From Blastococcus sp. TF02A-26 (lineage in GTDB: Bacteria > Actinomycetota > Actinomycetes > Mycobacteriales > Geodermatophilaceae): 64,000 nucleotides of DNA. Shown here piece by piece: positions 43,965-51,888 of the stretch. Each line of letters starts with the position of its first letter. Position 1 is the first letter of the stretch. The DNA lies in the NCBI RefSeq assembly GCF_003319125.1, contig NZ_QOHG01000006.1:124001-188000 (forward strand). Reading direction: 5' to 3'. The position numbers were made by a program, and so were the translations under genes. Below the pieces are notes generated by a model that had not been told where the DNA came from, searched no databases, and worked only from the letters and a program-made list of their open reading frames with translations.

Positions 43965-44630
43965 ATGACCACTCCCACCAGCAACGACCCGGACGTCATC
44001 CGCCGGCAGATCGAGGAGACGCGGCGCGAGCTCAGCTACGACGTCGACGCCCTCAACGAGAAGGTCAACCCCGCGCGGGTCATGGACCGGCGCGTGACCG
44101 CGGCCAAGGGCCGCTTCAGCCGAGCCAAGGAGAAGGTGATGGGCAGCGCACACGACACCACCTCGACCGCCCAGTACCACGCGCAGAGCGCCATGAGCTC
44201 GGTGCAGGGCACCGCCTCGAACGCGGCCGACTCGGTGCAGGGTGCCGCGCAGCAGGCCGCGCACGCCGTGCAGCAGGCGCCGGACCAGATCGTGCGCCAG
44301 ACGCAGGGCAACCCGATGGCCGCCGGGCTCATCGCCTTCGGCGTCGGCTGGCTGGTCTCCAGCCTGCTGCCGGCCACCCAGAAGGAGCAGCAGCTGGCCC
44401 AGCAGGCCGAGACGGCCCTGCGGGAGAACAAGGACGCGCTGCTGGCCCCGGCCAAGCAGGCCGCCCAGGAGATCGGCGAGGAGCTCAAGCCGGTCGCCCA
44501 GCACGCCGTCGAGGAGGTCCGGTCCACCGCGACCGACGCCGCCCAGACGGTGAAGCAGGAGGGCCAGTCGGCCGCTCAGGACGTGCAGGGCCAGGCCCAG
44601 CAGTCCAAGGAGACCGTGCAGAGCCAGTAG
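43965..44630 (+). CDS. DUF3618 domain membrane protein
   Basis: 221 residues. DPDVIRRQIEETRRELSYDV with DALNEKVNPARVMDRR is the DUF3618 signature. A helical Ala/Gln-rich stretch, one hydrophobic segment (AAGLIAFGVGWLVSSLLP) and another long amphipathic helix follow. It is usually found next to holin-X, as here. A strong terminator ends the operon. Confidence 0.9.
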   Translation: MTTPTSNDPDVIRRQIEETRRELSYDVDALNEKVNPARVMDRRVTAAKGRFSRAKEKVMGSAHDTTSTAQYHAQSAMSSVQGTASNAADSVQGAAQQAAHAVQQAPDQIVRQTQGNPMAAGLIAFGVGWLVSSLLPATQKEQQLAQQAETALRENKDALLAPAKQAAQEIGEELKPVAQHAVEEVRSTATDAAQTVKQEGQSAAQDVQGQAQQSKETVQSQ

Positions 44631-44641
44631 GACAGCACCGC

Positions 44642-44679
44642 ACAGCGCGCCCCGCCGGTCCTCCGGCGGGGCGCGCTGT
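44642..44679. terminator. Terminator of the holin-X/DUF3618 operon
   Basis: A perfect 17-bp GC-rich stem, 44642-44658 with 44663-44679, around a TCCT loop, 11 bp after the DUF3618 stop. Confidence 0.85.
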
Positions 44680-44789
44680 CGTCTGCGCAGGTCACCTGGA
44701 CGGGTGAGCCGGCCCCGGCGCGGGCTGCAGGAGGAGCGCCCGGACGCCGACGTCGACGGTGAGGACCGCCGACCGACGGGAGCACCACC

Positions 44790-45179
44790 GTGGAGCCGCA
44801 CGCAGCACGCGTGCTCGTCGCCGACGACGAGGACGACATCCGCGGCCTGGTCTGCCTGGCCGTGCGGCGGGCCGGCGGCACCGTCGTCGCCGAGGCGGCC
44901 GACGGGCCCACGGCGCTGGACGCCGCCCGGAGCACCGTCCCCGACCTGGCGGTGCTCGACGTCTCCATGCCCGGCGCCACCGGCCTGGAGGTCTGCACCA
45001 CCCTGCGCGCCGAGGCCGCGACCGCCGGCGTGCGGGTGCTCCTGCTCTCGGCCGGCGCCTCCGAGGAGGACGTCGCCCGTGGACTCGCCTCGGGCGCCGA
45101 CAGCTACCTCGCCAAGCCCTTCGCCGTCGCGGGCCTGGTCGCCCGCATCCGCGAGCTGACCACCGGGGGGACCGCGTGA
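44790..45179 (+). CDS. Single-domain response regulator
   Basis: 129 residues from GTG 44790. A CheY-like receiver with acidic pocket ADDEDD, phospho-acceptor D57 (LAVLDVSMPG), the Ser in LLLSAGA, and the KPF lysine in YLAKPFAVAG. There is no output domain. It overlaps the histidine kinase start by 4 bp (GTGA), so they are made together. Confidence 0.93.
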   Translation: MEPHAARVLVADDEDDIRGLVCLAVRRAGGTVVAEAADGPTALDAARSTVPDLAVLDVSMPGATGLEVCTTLRAEAATAGVRVLLLSAGASEEDVARGLASGADSYLAKPFAVAGLVARIRELTTGGTA

Positions 45180-46441
45180 CGACCGTCGAGGAGACCCCGG
45201 CCGCGCTCGGTGAGGTGGACCTGCTGCGCGCCGAGGTGGCCCGCCTGACCGCCGAGCGGGACGCCCTGCGGGCGGACATGGACCGCCGCGACGGCGAGCT
45301 GGAGACGGCCGGCCGGATGCTCGCGGCCCGCGCCCAGACGATGACCAGCGTCATCGACGCCGTCACCGAGCAGTCCATCATCGGCACCGACCTCGACGGC
45401 GTCGTCCGGGTGTGGAACCCGGGCGCCGAGAAGCTGCTCGGCCTCCCCCGCGCCGAGGTCGTCCGGCGGCGCCTGATCACCGACTTCCACCTCGCCGAGG
45501 AGCTGGCCGCCGAGGGAGGCGGACTCCACGCGCTCGTCCGGCTGGCCCAGGCCGAGGGCCGCGACGTCCGCGACTGGACCTACGTGACCGCCGGCGGCGA
45601 GGAGCGCACCGTGTCGGTCGCGGTCACCCCGCGCTCCGACGACTCCGGCGAGCACGCCGGCTGGAACTTCGTGGGCACCGACATGACCGAGGTCCGGGCC
45701 AGCGAGCGGCTCAAGGACCAGTTCGTCAGCCTGATCAGCCACGAGCTGCGCACGCCGCTCAGCTCGATCCTCGGCTACCTCGAGCTGGTCCTCGACGACC
45801 CCGACCAGCCGCTCACCGAGGAGCAGCGCTCCTACCTCGGCACGGTCGAGCGCAACGCCCAGCGCCTGCTCCGGCTGGTGGGCGACCTGCTGTTCACCGC
45901 CCAGGTCGAGGCCGGCCGCTTCACCCTCCAGCCCGAGGACGTCGACCTGGCCGCCGTCCTGCGGGCCGCCGAGGAGAACGCCCGGGTCGCCGCTGCCGCC
46001 GGCGACGTGCGCCTGGACCTCGACCTGCCCGCCGCGGACGTCGTCGTCGCCGGCGACCCCGTGCGGCTGGGCCAGGCGTGCGACAACCTCGTCTCCAACG
46101 CCGTGAAGTTCACCCCCGCCGGCGGCCGCGTCACGCTCTCCCTCCGGGCAGGCTGGCAGGCGGCGGACGGGGCGTTCACCGAGCAGCCGTGCCCGGGTGG
46201 CGCGCCGGTCGCGCGGATCTCGGTCAGCGACACCGGCTACGGCATCCCCGCCGCGGAGCTCGACCAGCTCTTCACCCGCTTCTTCCGGGCGTCCACCGCG
46301 AAGCGCAACGCCGTGAAGGGCGTCGGACTGGGGCTGTCGATCACCAAGGCCATCACCACGGCGCACGGCGGGAGCCTGGACGTCGTCAGCGCCGAGGGCC
46401 GCGGCACCACCTTCACGCTCACCCTGCCCATCCCCCGCTAG
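45176..46441 (+). CDS. PAS-domain sensor histidine kinase
   Basis: 421 residues, no membrane helix. A coiled coil (residues 12-50) and a PAS domain (about 55-175; TEQSIIGTDLDGVVRVWNPG) precede the HisKA box FVSLISHELRTPLSSILG with H189. The HATPase domain has DNLVSNAVKFTP, DTGYGIP and GVGLGLSITK. It is likely a soluble sensor. With the receiver it forms the first signalling pair next to the TasA-like genes. Confidence 0.93.
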   Translation: MTTVEETPAALGEVDLLRAEVARLTAERDALRADMDRRDGELETAGRMLAARAQTMTSVIDAVTEQSIIGTDLDGVVRVWNPGAEKLLGLPRAEVVRRRLITDFHLAEELAAEGGGLHALVRLAQAEGRDVRDWTYVTAGGEERTVSVAVTPRSDDSGEHAGWNFVGTDMTEVRASERLKDQFVSLISHELRTPLSSILGYLELVLDDPDQPLTEEQRSYLGTVERNAQRLLRLVGDLLFTAQVEAGRFTLQPEDVDLAAVLRAAEENARVAAAAGDVRLDLDLPAADVVVAGDPVRLGQACDNLVSNAVKFTPAGGRVTLSLRAGWQAADGAFTEQPCPGGAPVARISVSDTGYGIPAAELDQLFTRFFRASTAKRNAVKGVGLGLSITKAITTAHGGSLDVVSAEGRGTTFTLTLPIPR

Positions 46442-46534
46442 GCGACGTCCGCCACGTCCGCCCGGGCAATACCGCCACATCGCACGGTGCAGAACCGCCA
46501 TTCCCACGGGGACGGCGGCGTCGGAGGTCCGCTT

Positions 46535-46589
46535 CTTGCGGAAGCCTTGAGGCACGCGGGCGGGCCGCCTGCGGTTGGGCTCGCAGAGT
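46535..46589 (+). promoter_or_regulatory. Shared upstream element of TasA-like gene 1
   Basis: CTTGCGGA (46535-46542) and, downstream, CCTGCGGTTGGG ending in CAGAGT (46584-46589) recur before TasA 2 (48919-48962) and before the exported protein at 50430 (50316-50370). Spacing from CTTGCGGA to CAGAGT is 49, 38 and 49 nt: equal, or one helical turn different. Confidence 0.55.
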
Positions 46590-47256
46590 CGTTCCTGCCA
46601 GCCGGGACACCCCGCCCCGGCCCACCCCGCAGGAGAACGACATGAGCACGCGCACCCGCAAGGCCTCCACCACCCGCAAGGTCCTGGGCTCCCTCGGCGT
46701 CCTGGGCGCCACCGCCGCCGTCGCCGGCCTGGGCACCTTCGGCACCTTCACCGACTCCACCACCCCGATCTCCACCGACGTCGCCTCCGGCACCGTGAAG
46801 ATCAACCTCGCCAACCCCGGCGCCGCCATCCCCGCCAGCACCACCAACTTCGTGCCCGGCGACGCCATGACCCGCGCCGTCACCCTCACCAACACCGGCA
46901 CCTCGGCCCTGTCCACGGTCACCCTGGGCACCACCGCCACCGTCTCCAGCGTCCTCAACACCGACGCCAACGGCCTCAAGCTCACCGTCCGCTCCTGCAC
47001 CGTGCCCTGGACCCAGGCCGGCACCGCCACCGCCCCGACCTACACCTGCGGCGGCACCGTCACCGACTTCGGCACCACCCCGGTCGTGTCCAACCGCACC
47101 CTCGCCGGCCTCAACAGCCTCACCGCCGGCGGCACCGACCACCTCACCTTCACCATCTCCCTGCCCGAGACCGCCGGCAACGACCTCCAGGGCAAGTCCT
47201 CCACCCTCAGCCTCGTCTTCACCGGCACCCAGCGCGCCGCCGGCGCCCGCTGACCC
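46567..47256 (+). repeat. ~690-bp direct duplication, copy 1
   Basis: The whole TasA-like gene and 75 bp of its 5' flank recur at 48940-49629 at a constant offset of 2373 bp. I see one mismatch inside the gene (46668 C against 49041 G, synonymous). Identity stops right after the stop codon. Confidence 0.9.
46642..47253 (+). CDS. TasA/camelysin-like SipW-dependent exported protein, copy 1
   Basis: 203 residues from ATG 46642 (AGGAGAACG site). The signal region SLGVLGATAAVAGLGTFGTFTDSTTP is the SipW-type signal seen in TasA/CalY proteins. The mature part is a Thr/Gly/Ala-rich beta protein with no catalytic motif and two cysteines (VRSCTVP, YTCGG) that could form a disulfide. TasA relatives assemble into extracellular fibres in biofilms. 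The signal peptidase gene follows 84 bp on. The protein is identical to the one at 49015. Confidence 0.85.
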   Translation: MSTRTRKASTTRKVLGSLGVLGATAAVAGLGTFGTFTDSTTPISTDVASGTVKINLANPGAAIPASTTNFVPGDAMTRAVTLTNTGTSALSTVTLGTTATVSSVLNTDANGLKLTVRSCTVPWTQAGTATAPTYTCGGTVTDFGTTPVVSNRTLAGLNSLTAGGTDHLTFTISLPETAGNDLQGKSSTLSLVFTGTQRAAGAR

Positions 47257-47337
47257 CGGCGCCCGCAGCCCGGGCGCCCGCACAGAGGTGAGCGGCCGGC
47301 ATCCCCGGCCACGACGACGAGATCGACGGAGAAGACC

Positions 47338-48009
47338 ATGACCGCTGTACTCCCCGCCCCGCGGACGGCACAGGCGCCGTCCGCGGGCGGACCGGCCGGA
47401 GCCCGCCCCGTCCGCCGCCGCCGGCGCCCGGTCCGCGCGCTCCTGCGGTTCACCGGCCGCTGGACGGTCCGCATGCTGGTGTGCACCGCCGTGCTGTCGT
47501 TCCTCGGCCTGGCCGTCGGCCCGCGCGTCGCGGACTACCGCACCATGACGATGCTGACCGGCAGCATGGCCCCGACGATCGACCCGGGCGACGTGGTCGT
47601 CTCCACGCCCCTGGACGTCGAGGACGTCGAGGTCGGCATGGTGATCACCTACCACATCCCGATCGACGACCACCGCGTCGTCACCCACCGCGTCATCGAG
47701 GTCGACCGCACCGCCGACGGCACCGTCGCGGTCCGCACCCAGGGCGACGCCAACGACGCACCCGACCCCTGGACCGCCGTCCTCAGCGGCGACACCGCCT
47801 ACCAGGTGCAGGCCGTCGTGCCGGAGATCGGCAACGTCATCACCCTGCTGCGCGAGTCCGTGCTGAGCACGCTGTTCGTCCAGCTGCTGCCGATCGGCCT
47901 GGGCGTGTGGATGCTGCTGGCCATCTGGCGGCCGGGCCGCGAGGTCGACGACGCCGACACCCACACCGCCACCGCCGCGCGCACCGAGCCCCCGGGGGCG
48001 ACCCGATGA
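47338..48009 (+). CDS. sipW: SipW-type signal peptidase I, copy 1
   Basis: 223 residues. A basic N-terminus and one helix precede TMLTGSMAPTID (catalytic Ser) and HRVVTHRVIEVD, where a histidine replaces the usual lysine as general base, the ER/SipW type. A second helix near the C-terminus (LLPIGLGVWMLLAIW) anchors it. It is the likely processing enzyme for the TasA-like protein. A central tract of about 190 bp is almost identical to the second copy at 49659. Confidence 0.9.
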   Translation: MTAVLPAPRTAQAPSAGGPAGARPVRRRRRPVRALLRFTGRWTVRMLVCTAVLSFLGLAVGPRVADYRTMTMLTGSMAPTIDPGDVVVSTPLDVEDVEVGMVITYHIPIDDHRVVTHRVIEVDRTADGTVAVRTQGDANDAPDPWTAVLSGDTAYQVQAVVPEIGNVITLLRESVLSTLFVQLLPIGLGVWMLLAIWRPGREVDDADTHTATAARTEPPGATR

Positions 48010-48191
48010 GCAGGATCCGGACGTCGGAGCAGCCGCCCTCGCGGGCCCTGCCCCTGGCCGGCCTCCTCGTGGCCCTCGTGCTCACCAGCGCGCTGCCGGC
48101 CTGGGCCGGCGCCGTCTCCGCCCGCCCCGACCAGCCCGTCACCGCCTGCGCGGGCGACGCGGCCGACACGCCGGAGCCGGGCCGGTGCTGA
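48006..48191 (+). CDS. Small exported protein
   Basis: 61 residues from ATG 48006, overlapping the sipW stop by 4 bp and the next gene by 7 bp. A signal peptide (LPLAGLLVALVLTSALPAWAGA) leaves a mature peptide of only about 25 residues with two cysteines. It could be a minor secreted component. No family recognised. Confidence 0.55.
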   Translation: MSRIRTSEQPPSRALPLAGLLVALVLTSALPAWAGAVSARPDQPVTACAGDAADTPEPGRC

Positions 48192-48838
48192 CCGCCCTGG
48201 TGGTGGCCGCCGACGGCACCGACCGCGCACGGACGGCGGCACTGCTGGCCGCCGCCGGCTGGCGGATCCGGGAGGCCGACGACCTGCGCTCCGCGCTCGC
48301 GGTGGCCCGCGCGGCCGAGCTGGACCTGGTCGTGGCCGACCTCGACCTGCCCGGCGGCGACGGTCCGGCACTGCTGCGCCGGCTGCGGCTGATCGGCTGC
48401 CGCGCCCACCTGCTGGGCACGAGCCGGGGCCTCACCGCCGAGGTGCGCGAGGCCGGGAGCGCCGCGGGGGCGCTCGCCGTCCTCCCCGCACCGGTCGACG
48501 CCGGCGTGCTGCTCCGGTTCCTGCTGGACCGCGTCACCGGCACGGCCGTGGACGCTCTGCACGGCGCCGCGGACGACGTGGTGGACGGCGAGCTGTCCGG
48601 CCGGCTGCAGTCGCTGTACGCCGGCGCGCTGCCCGGCCGCCTCTCGGCGATCGCCGACGGTGCCCGGTCCGGGGACGCGCCGGCCCTGGCCTCGGCCTCC
48701 ACGACGCTGGCCGGGACCAGCGCCCAGCTGGGGCACCCCGAGGTGGCCGAGCTGTGCCGCGCCATCGCCGCGGACGCCCGCCGGGGCGTGCTGGCGCACG
48801 AGCTCGTCGACCGCCTGCTGGACCTCGCGACCGGCTAG
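48185..48838 (+). CDS. Degenerate receiver-HPt fusion protein
   Basis: 217 residues from GTG 48185. The N-terminal receiver keeps an acceptor aspartate, D52 in VVADLDLPGGDG, but the KPF lysine is lost (VLPAPVDAG). The C-terminal half is an HPt-like helical bundle, where the A-H-x-L-K-G signature reads ASTTLAGTSAQLG, so the phospho-histidine position is T173. It could be a non-phosphorylatable scaffold or decoy. It is coupled to the preceding sipW operon by overlaps, and a structured repeat lies 9 bp after the stop. Confidence 0.7.
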   Translation: MLTALVVAADGTDRARTAALLAAAGWRIREADDLRSALAVARAAELDLVVADLDLPGGDGPALLRRLRLIGCRAHLLGTSRGLTAEVREAGSAAGALAVLPAPVDAGVLLRFLLDRVTGTAVDALHGAADDVVDGELSGRLQSLYAGALPGRLSAIADGARSGDAPALASASTTLAGTSAQLGHPEVAELCRAIAADARRGVLAHELVDRLLDLATG

Positions 48839-48847
48839 CGCTCCTCC

Positions 48848-48906
48848 GGCCCGCGTGCAGGGGCCCGCCGCGAGCCTGCGAGCGGTGGGGGGCACGGGGG
48901 TCCTCC
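48848..48906 (+). repeat. Structured dispersed repeat, copy 3
   Basis: Plus-strand copy. Outer arms GGCCCGCGTG (48848-48857) and CACGGGGGTCC (48893-48903); inner stem CCCGCCGC (48864-48871) with GCGGTGGG (48882-48889) using one G.U pair; 10-nt loop GAGCCTGCGA, the same as copy 2. Confidence 0.7.
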
Positions 48907-48918
48907 AATTGCGGTGAT

Positions 48919-48962
48919 CTTGCGGATCGCGGGCGGGGAGCCTGCGGTTGGGCTCGCAGAGT
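48919..48962 (+). promoter_or_regulatory. Shared upstream element of TasA-like gene 2
   Basis: CTTGCGGA (48919-48926) and CCTGCGGTTGGG...CAGAGT (ending 48962), as before copy 1, but with 11 bp less between them. Confidence 0.55.
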
Positions 48963-49629
48963 CGTTCCTGCCAGCCGGGACACCCCGCCCCGGCCCACCC
49001 CGCAGGAGAACGACATGAGCACGCGCACCCGCAAGGCCTCGACCACCCGCAAGGTCCTGGGCTCCCTCGGCGTCCTGGGCGCCACCGCCGCCGTCGCCGG
49101 CCTGGGCACCTTCGGCACCTTCACCGACTCCACCACCCCGATCTCCACCGACGTCGCCTCCGGCACCGTGAAGATCAACCTCGCCAACCCCGGCGCCGCC
49201 ATCCCCGCCAGCACCACCAACTTCGTGCCCGGCGACGCCATGACCCGCGCCGTCACCCTCACCAACACCGGCACCTCGGCCCTGTCCACGGTCACCCTGG
49301 GCACCACCGCCACCGTCTCCAGCGTCCTCAACACCGACGCCAACGGCCTCAAGCTCACCGTCCGCTCCTGCACCGTGCCCTGGACCCAGGCCGGCACCGC
49401 CACCGCCCCGACCTACACCTGCGGCGGCACCGTCACCGACTTCGGCACCACCCCGGTCGTGTCCAACCGCACCCTCGCCGGCCTCAACAGCCTCACCGCC
49501 GGCGGCACCGACCACCTCACCTTCACCATCTCCCTGCCCGAGACCGCCGGCAACGACCTCCAGGGCAAGTCCTCCACCCTCAGCCTCGTCTTCACCGGCA
49601 CCCAGCGCGCCGCCGGCGCCCGCTGACCC
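48940..49629 (+). repeat. ~690-bp direct duplication, copy 2
   Basis: Second copy of 46567-47256. The near-perfect identity, silent third positions included, implies very recent duplication or ongoing gene conversion. Confidence 0.9.
49015..49626 (+). CDS. TasA/camelysin-like SipW-dependent exported protein, copy 2
   Basis: 203 residues, the same protein as at 46642. It has its own upstream element and is followed 32 bp later by its own signal peptidase gene. Doubling of an intact fibre-subunit gene could raise the dose or allow independent control by the two upstream regions. Confidence 0.85.
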   Translation: MSTRTRKASTTRKVLGSLGVLGATAAVAGLGTFGTFTDSTTPISTDVASGTVKINLANPGAAIPASTTNFVPGDAMTRAVTLTNTGTSALSTVTLGTTATVSSVLNTDANGLKLTVRSCTVPWTQAGTATAPTYTCGGTVTDFGTTPVVSNRTLAGLNSLTAGGTDHLTFTISLPETAGNDLQGKSSTLSLVFTGTQRAAGAR

Positions 49630-49658
49630 CCGCCCACGAGACCGCCGGAGATCCCGCC

Positions 49659-50306
49659 ATGACCGCCGTCCTCCCCGCCCGCGCCCCGGAGGCAGCCACC
49701 GAGCTGCCCCCGGCCGCCGAGGCCCCCCGCACCGCTCGCGCCGGCCTGCCCGGCACGGTGGCCCGCTTCGTCGGCCGCTGGAGCCTCCGCGCCCTCGTGG
49801 CCGGAGCCGTCGTGGCCTTCCTGGGGCTGGCCGTCGGCCCGCACGTCCTCGGCTACCGCACGATGACGATGCTGACCGGCAGCATGGCCCCGAACATCGA
49901 GGCCGGCGACGTCGTCGTCAGCACCCCGCTCGCCGTCGAGGACGTCGAGGTCGGCATGGTGATCAGCTACCACATCCCGATCGACGACCACCGCGTCGTC
50001 ACCCACCGCGTCATCGAGGTCGACCGCACCGCCGACGGCACCGTCGCCGTCCGCACCCAGGGCGACGCCAACGACGCACCCGACCCCTGGACCGCCGTCC
50101 TCAGCGGCGACACCGCCTACCAGATGCAGGCCGTCGTCCCCGAGCTCGGGAACCTGATCACCGTCCTGCGGGACCCGGTCGTCAACAAGGTCCTGGTCTA
50201 CGGCGCCCCGGCCCTGCTCGCCGGCTGGATGCTCCTCGTCATCTGGCGCCCGGCCCGCGACGAGGACGACGAGCCCGCCGCCGACGAGGGCCAGCCCGCC
50301 GCCTGA
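49659..50306 (+). CDS. sipW: SipW-type signal peptidase I, copy 2
   Basis: 215 residues from ATG 49659. Catalytic TMLTGSMAPNIE (Ser) and HRVVTHRVIEVD (His) as in copy 1, with a diverged N-terminus and a diverged C-terminal anchor (GAPALLAGWMLLVIW). The core matches copy 1 nearly base for base, while the ends differ, suggesting gene conversion limited to the catalytic core. The C-terminal tail is acidic. Confidence 0.9.
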   Translation: MTAVLPARAPEAATELPPAAEAPRTARAGLPGTVARFVGRWSLRALVAGAVVAFLGLAVGPHVLGYRTMTMLTGSMAPNIEAGDVVVSTPLAVEDVEVGMVISYHIPIDDHRVVTHRVIEVDRTADGTVAVRTQGDANDAPDPWTAVLSGDTAYQMQAVVPELGNLITVLRDPVVNKVLVYGAPALLAGWMLLVIWRPARDEDDEPAADEGQPAA

Positions 50307-50315
50307 CCACCCGGT

Positions 50316-50370
50316 CTTGCGGATCTCTTGCGGGAGACCCGCGCAGACCCTGCGGTCGGCCCACCAGAGT
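50316..50370 (+). promoter_or_regulatory. Shared upstream element, third copy
   Basis: CTTGCGGA (50316-50323), a second CTTGCGGG 10 bp on, then CCTGCGGTCGG and CAGAGT (50365-50370). It precedes the exported protein gene at 50430. Confidence 0.5.
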
Positions 50371-50429
50371 TCGACGTGTTCCAGCAGTCCCCCGCCGGGA
50401 CCACCCCGCACCAGAGAGGAGACCGAGCC

Positions 50430-51023
50430 ATGACCCGCACCCGCCGCTGCGTGCTCCTGCTCGTCCTCACCGTCGCCGTCGTCCTCGGGGCCTCGCTCCC
50501 CGCCAACGCCGTGTTCTCCTCGACCGCCGCGCCGGCCGTCCAGCCCGCGTTCTCCACCGCGACCGTGACCGGACCGCTGAACGTCCGCGTCGACACCGAG
50601 TGCACCACCTACACGCGAGTCATCAAGCGCGTCTACAACACGGCCACGGGCGCCCAGATCGGCTACTCCGACGTGACGACCTCCGCGAGGAGCAGCAGCA
50701 ACGTCGAGAGCGACAGCACGGTGCGCACCGACAACAGCCCGCAGACCGGCCAGCACACGGTCACGCAGACGATCAAGGACACGACGCTCTTCGCGACGGC
50801 CCGCTGGAAGGCGAGCCCGACGCCGGGCATCACCGGCTACACGATGACGGCGTTCCTGGGCACCCAGGCGTACCCCATGGGCACGGCCGCACCGACCGAC
50901 ACCAGCTTCACCGGCCAGTACGACGCGTCGGTGGTGAACTTCCGGCCGGTCCTGTCGATGGTCACGAACACCGGCTACGGGTGGACCGCCCCGGGGACGA
51001 TGAGCAACACCGTCACCTGCTGA
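50430..51023 (+). CDS. Exported beta-rich protein linked to the TasA/SipW locus
   Basis: 197 residues from ATG 50430. A signal peptide (VLLLVLTVAVVLGASLPANA) is followed by VFSSTAAPAVQPAFSTATV, close to the SipW-type pattern. The rest is Thr/Ser-rich with alternating beta strands, like an immunoglobulin or fibronectin fold (TARWKASPTPGITGYTMTAF), and two cysteines near its ends. It shares the upstream element with the TasA genes and could be a minor fibre or anchoring protein. No named family is certain. Confidence 0.65.
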   Translation: MTRTRRCVLLLVLTVAVVLGASLPANAVFSSTAAPAVQPAFSTATVTGPLNVRVDTECTTYTRVIKRVYNTATGAQIGYSDVTTSARSSSNVESDSTVRTDNSPQTGQHTVTQTIKDTTLFATARWKASPTPGITGYTMTAFLGTQAYPMGTAAPTDTSFTGQYDASVVNFRPVLSMVTNTGYGWTAPGTMSNTVTC

Positions 51024-51038
51024 CGACGGACACGCGGA

Positions 51039-51070
51039 GGGGCCCGGACCTGATCAGGTCCGGGCCCCTC
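51039..51070. terminator. Bidirectional terminator of TasA locus and regulator
   Basis: A perfect 32-bp palindrome (51039-51070) lies between the stops of the exported protein gene and the convergent response regulator gene. It can serve both strands. Confidence 0.9.
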
Positions 51071-51080
51071 TGCACGTGCG

Positions 51081-51782
51081 TCAGGCGACGAGCCGGTAGC
51101 CGACGCCGCGGACGGTCTTGATCTCCGGCGTGCTCAGGCCGGCGGCCTGCAGCTTGCGGCGCAGGTTGGACATGTGCGCCTCGACCAGGCGCACGCTGCC
51201 CTCCCAGTCGGTCTGCCACACCTCGCGCAGCAGGGTCTCGCGCTGCAGCACCCGGCCGGGCCGGGAGGCCAGCGCGGCGAGCAGGTCGAACTCCGTGCGG
51301 GTCAGGTCGACGACGGCGCCGTCGACGCGGACCTCGCGGCTGTCCTCGTCCACCTCGAGCTCGGCGAGGCGGCGGACGTGCTCCTCGACGGCGGCGGGCT
51401 CGGGAGCGGCGGCGACGCGGGGACGGCGCAGCATCACCTGCACGCGGGCGACGAGCTCGCGCGGGGAGAACGGCTTGGACATGTACCCGTCGGCGCCGAC
51501 CGCGAGGCCGATCAGCAGGTCGACCTCCTCGGCGCGCGCGGTGAGCATGAGCACGTAGCACTCGGACTCGGCCCGGATCTGCCGGCACACCTCGGTGCCG
51601 TCGGCGTCCGGGAGCCCGAGGTCCAGGACGACGACGTCGGGGGTGGAGCGGCGGACCTCCTCGATGGCCTCGGCCCCGGTGGCGACCGCGCGCACGTCCA
51701 TCCCGGCGCGGGTCAGCACGGTGACGACGAGCTCACGGATCTCGTCGGTGTCCTCGACGACCAGCACGGACTGCTCGGCCAC
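51081..51782 (-). CDS. OmpR-family response regulator
   Basis: 233 residues. Receiver with D54 in VVLDLGLPDADG and the lysine in GYMSKPFSP; C-terminal winged helix with RTEFDLLAALASRPGRVLQRE and GSVRLVEAHMSNLRRKL. No histidine kinase gene adjoins it. It may be served by the PAS kinase at 45176, and it is the obvious candidate to bind the shared elements in front of the TasA genes. That link is inference. Confidence 0.92.
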   Translation of the reverse strand: MAEQSVLVVEDTDEIRELVVTVLTRAGMDVRAVATGAEAIEEVRRSTPDVVVLDLGLPDADGTEVCRQIRAESECYVLMLTARAEEVDLLIGLAVGADGYMSKPFSPRELVARVQVMLRRPRVAAAPEPAAVEEHVRRLAELEVDEDSREVRVDGAVVDLTRTEFDLLAALASRPGRVLQRETLLREVWQTDWEGSVRLVEAHMSNLRRKLQAAGLSTPEIKTVRGVGYRLVA

Positions 51783-51888
51783 GACCTGTTCCTCCCGTCC
51801 CGGTGGACGTACGGCGGCGGCGCGGGATGCGTCACCTGACCGGGTGATCGGTCCGGGGCCGACGGCGCTTGACCCGCGACGCGCGGAC

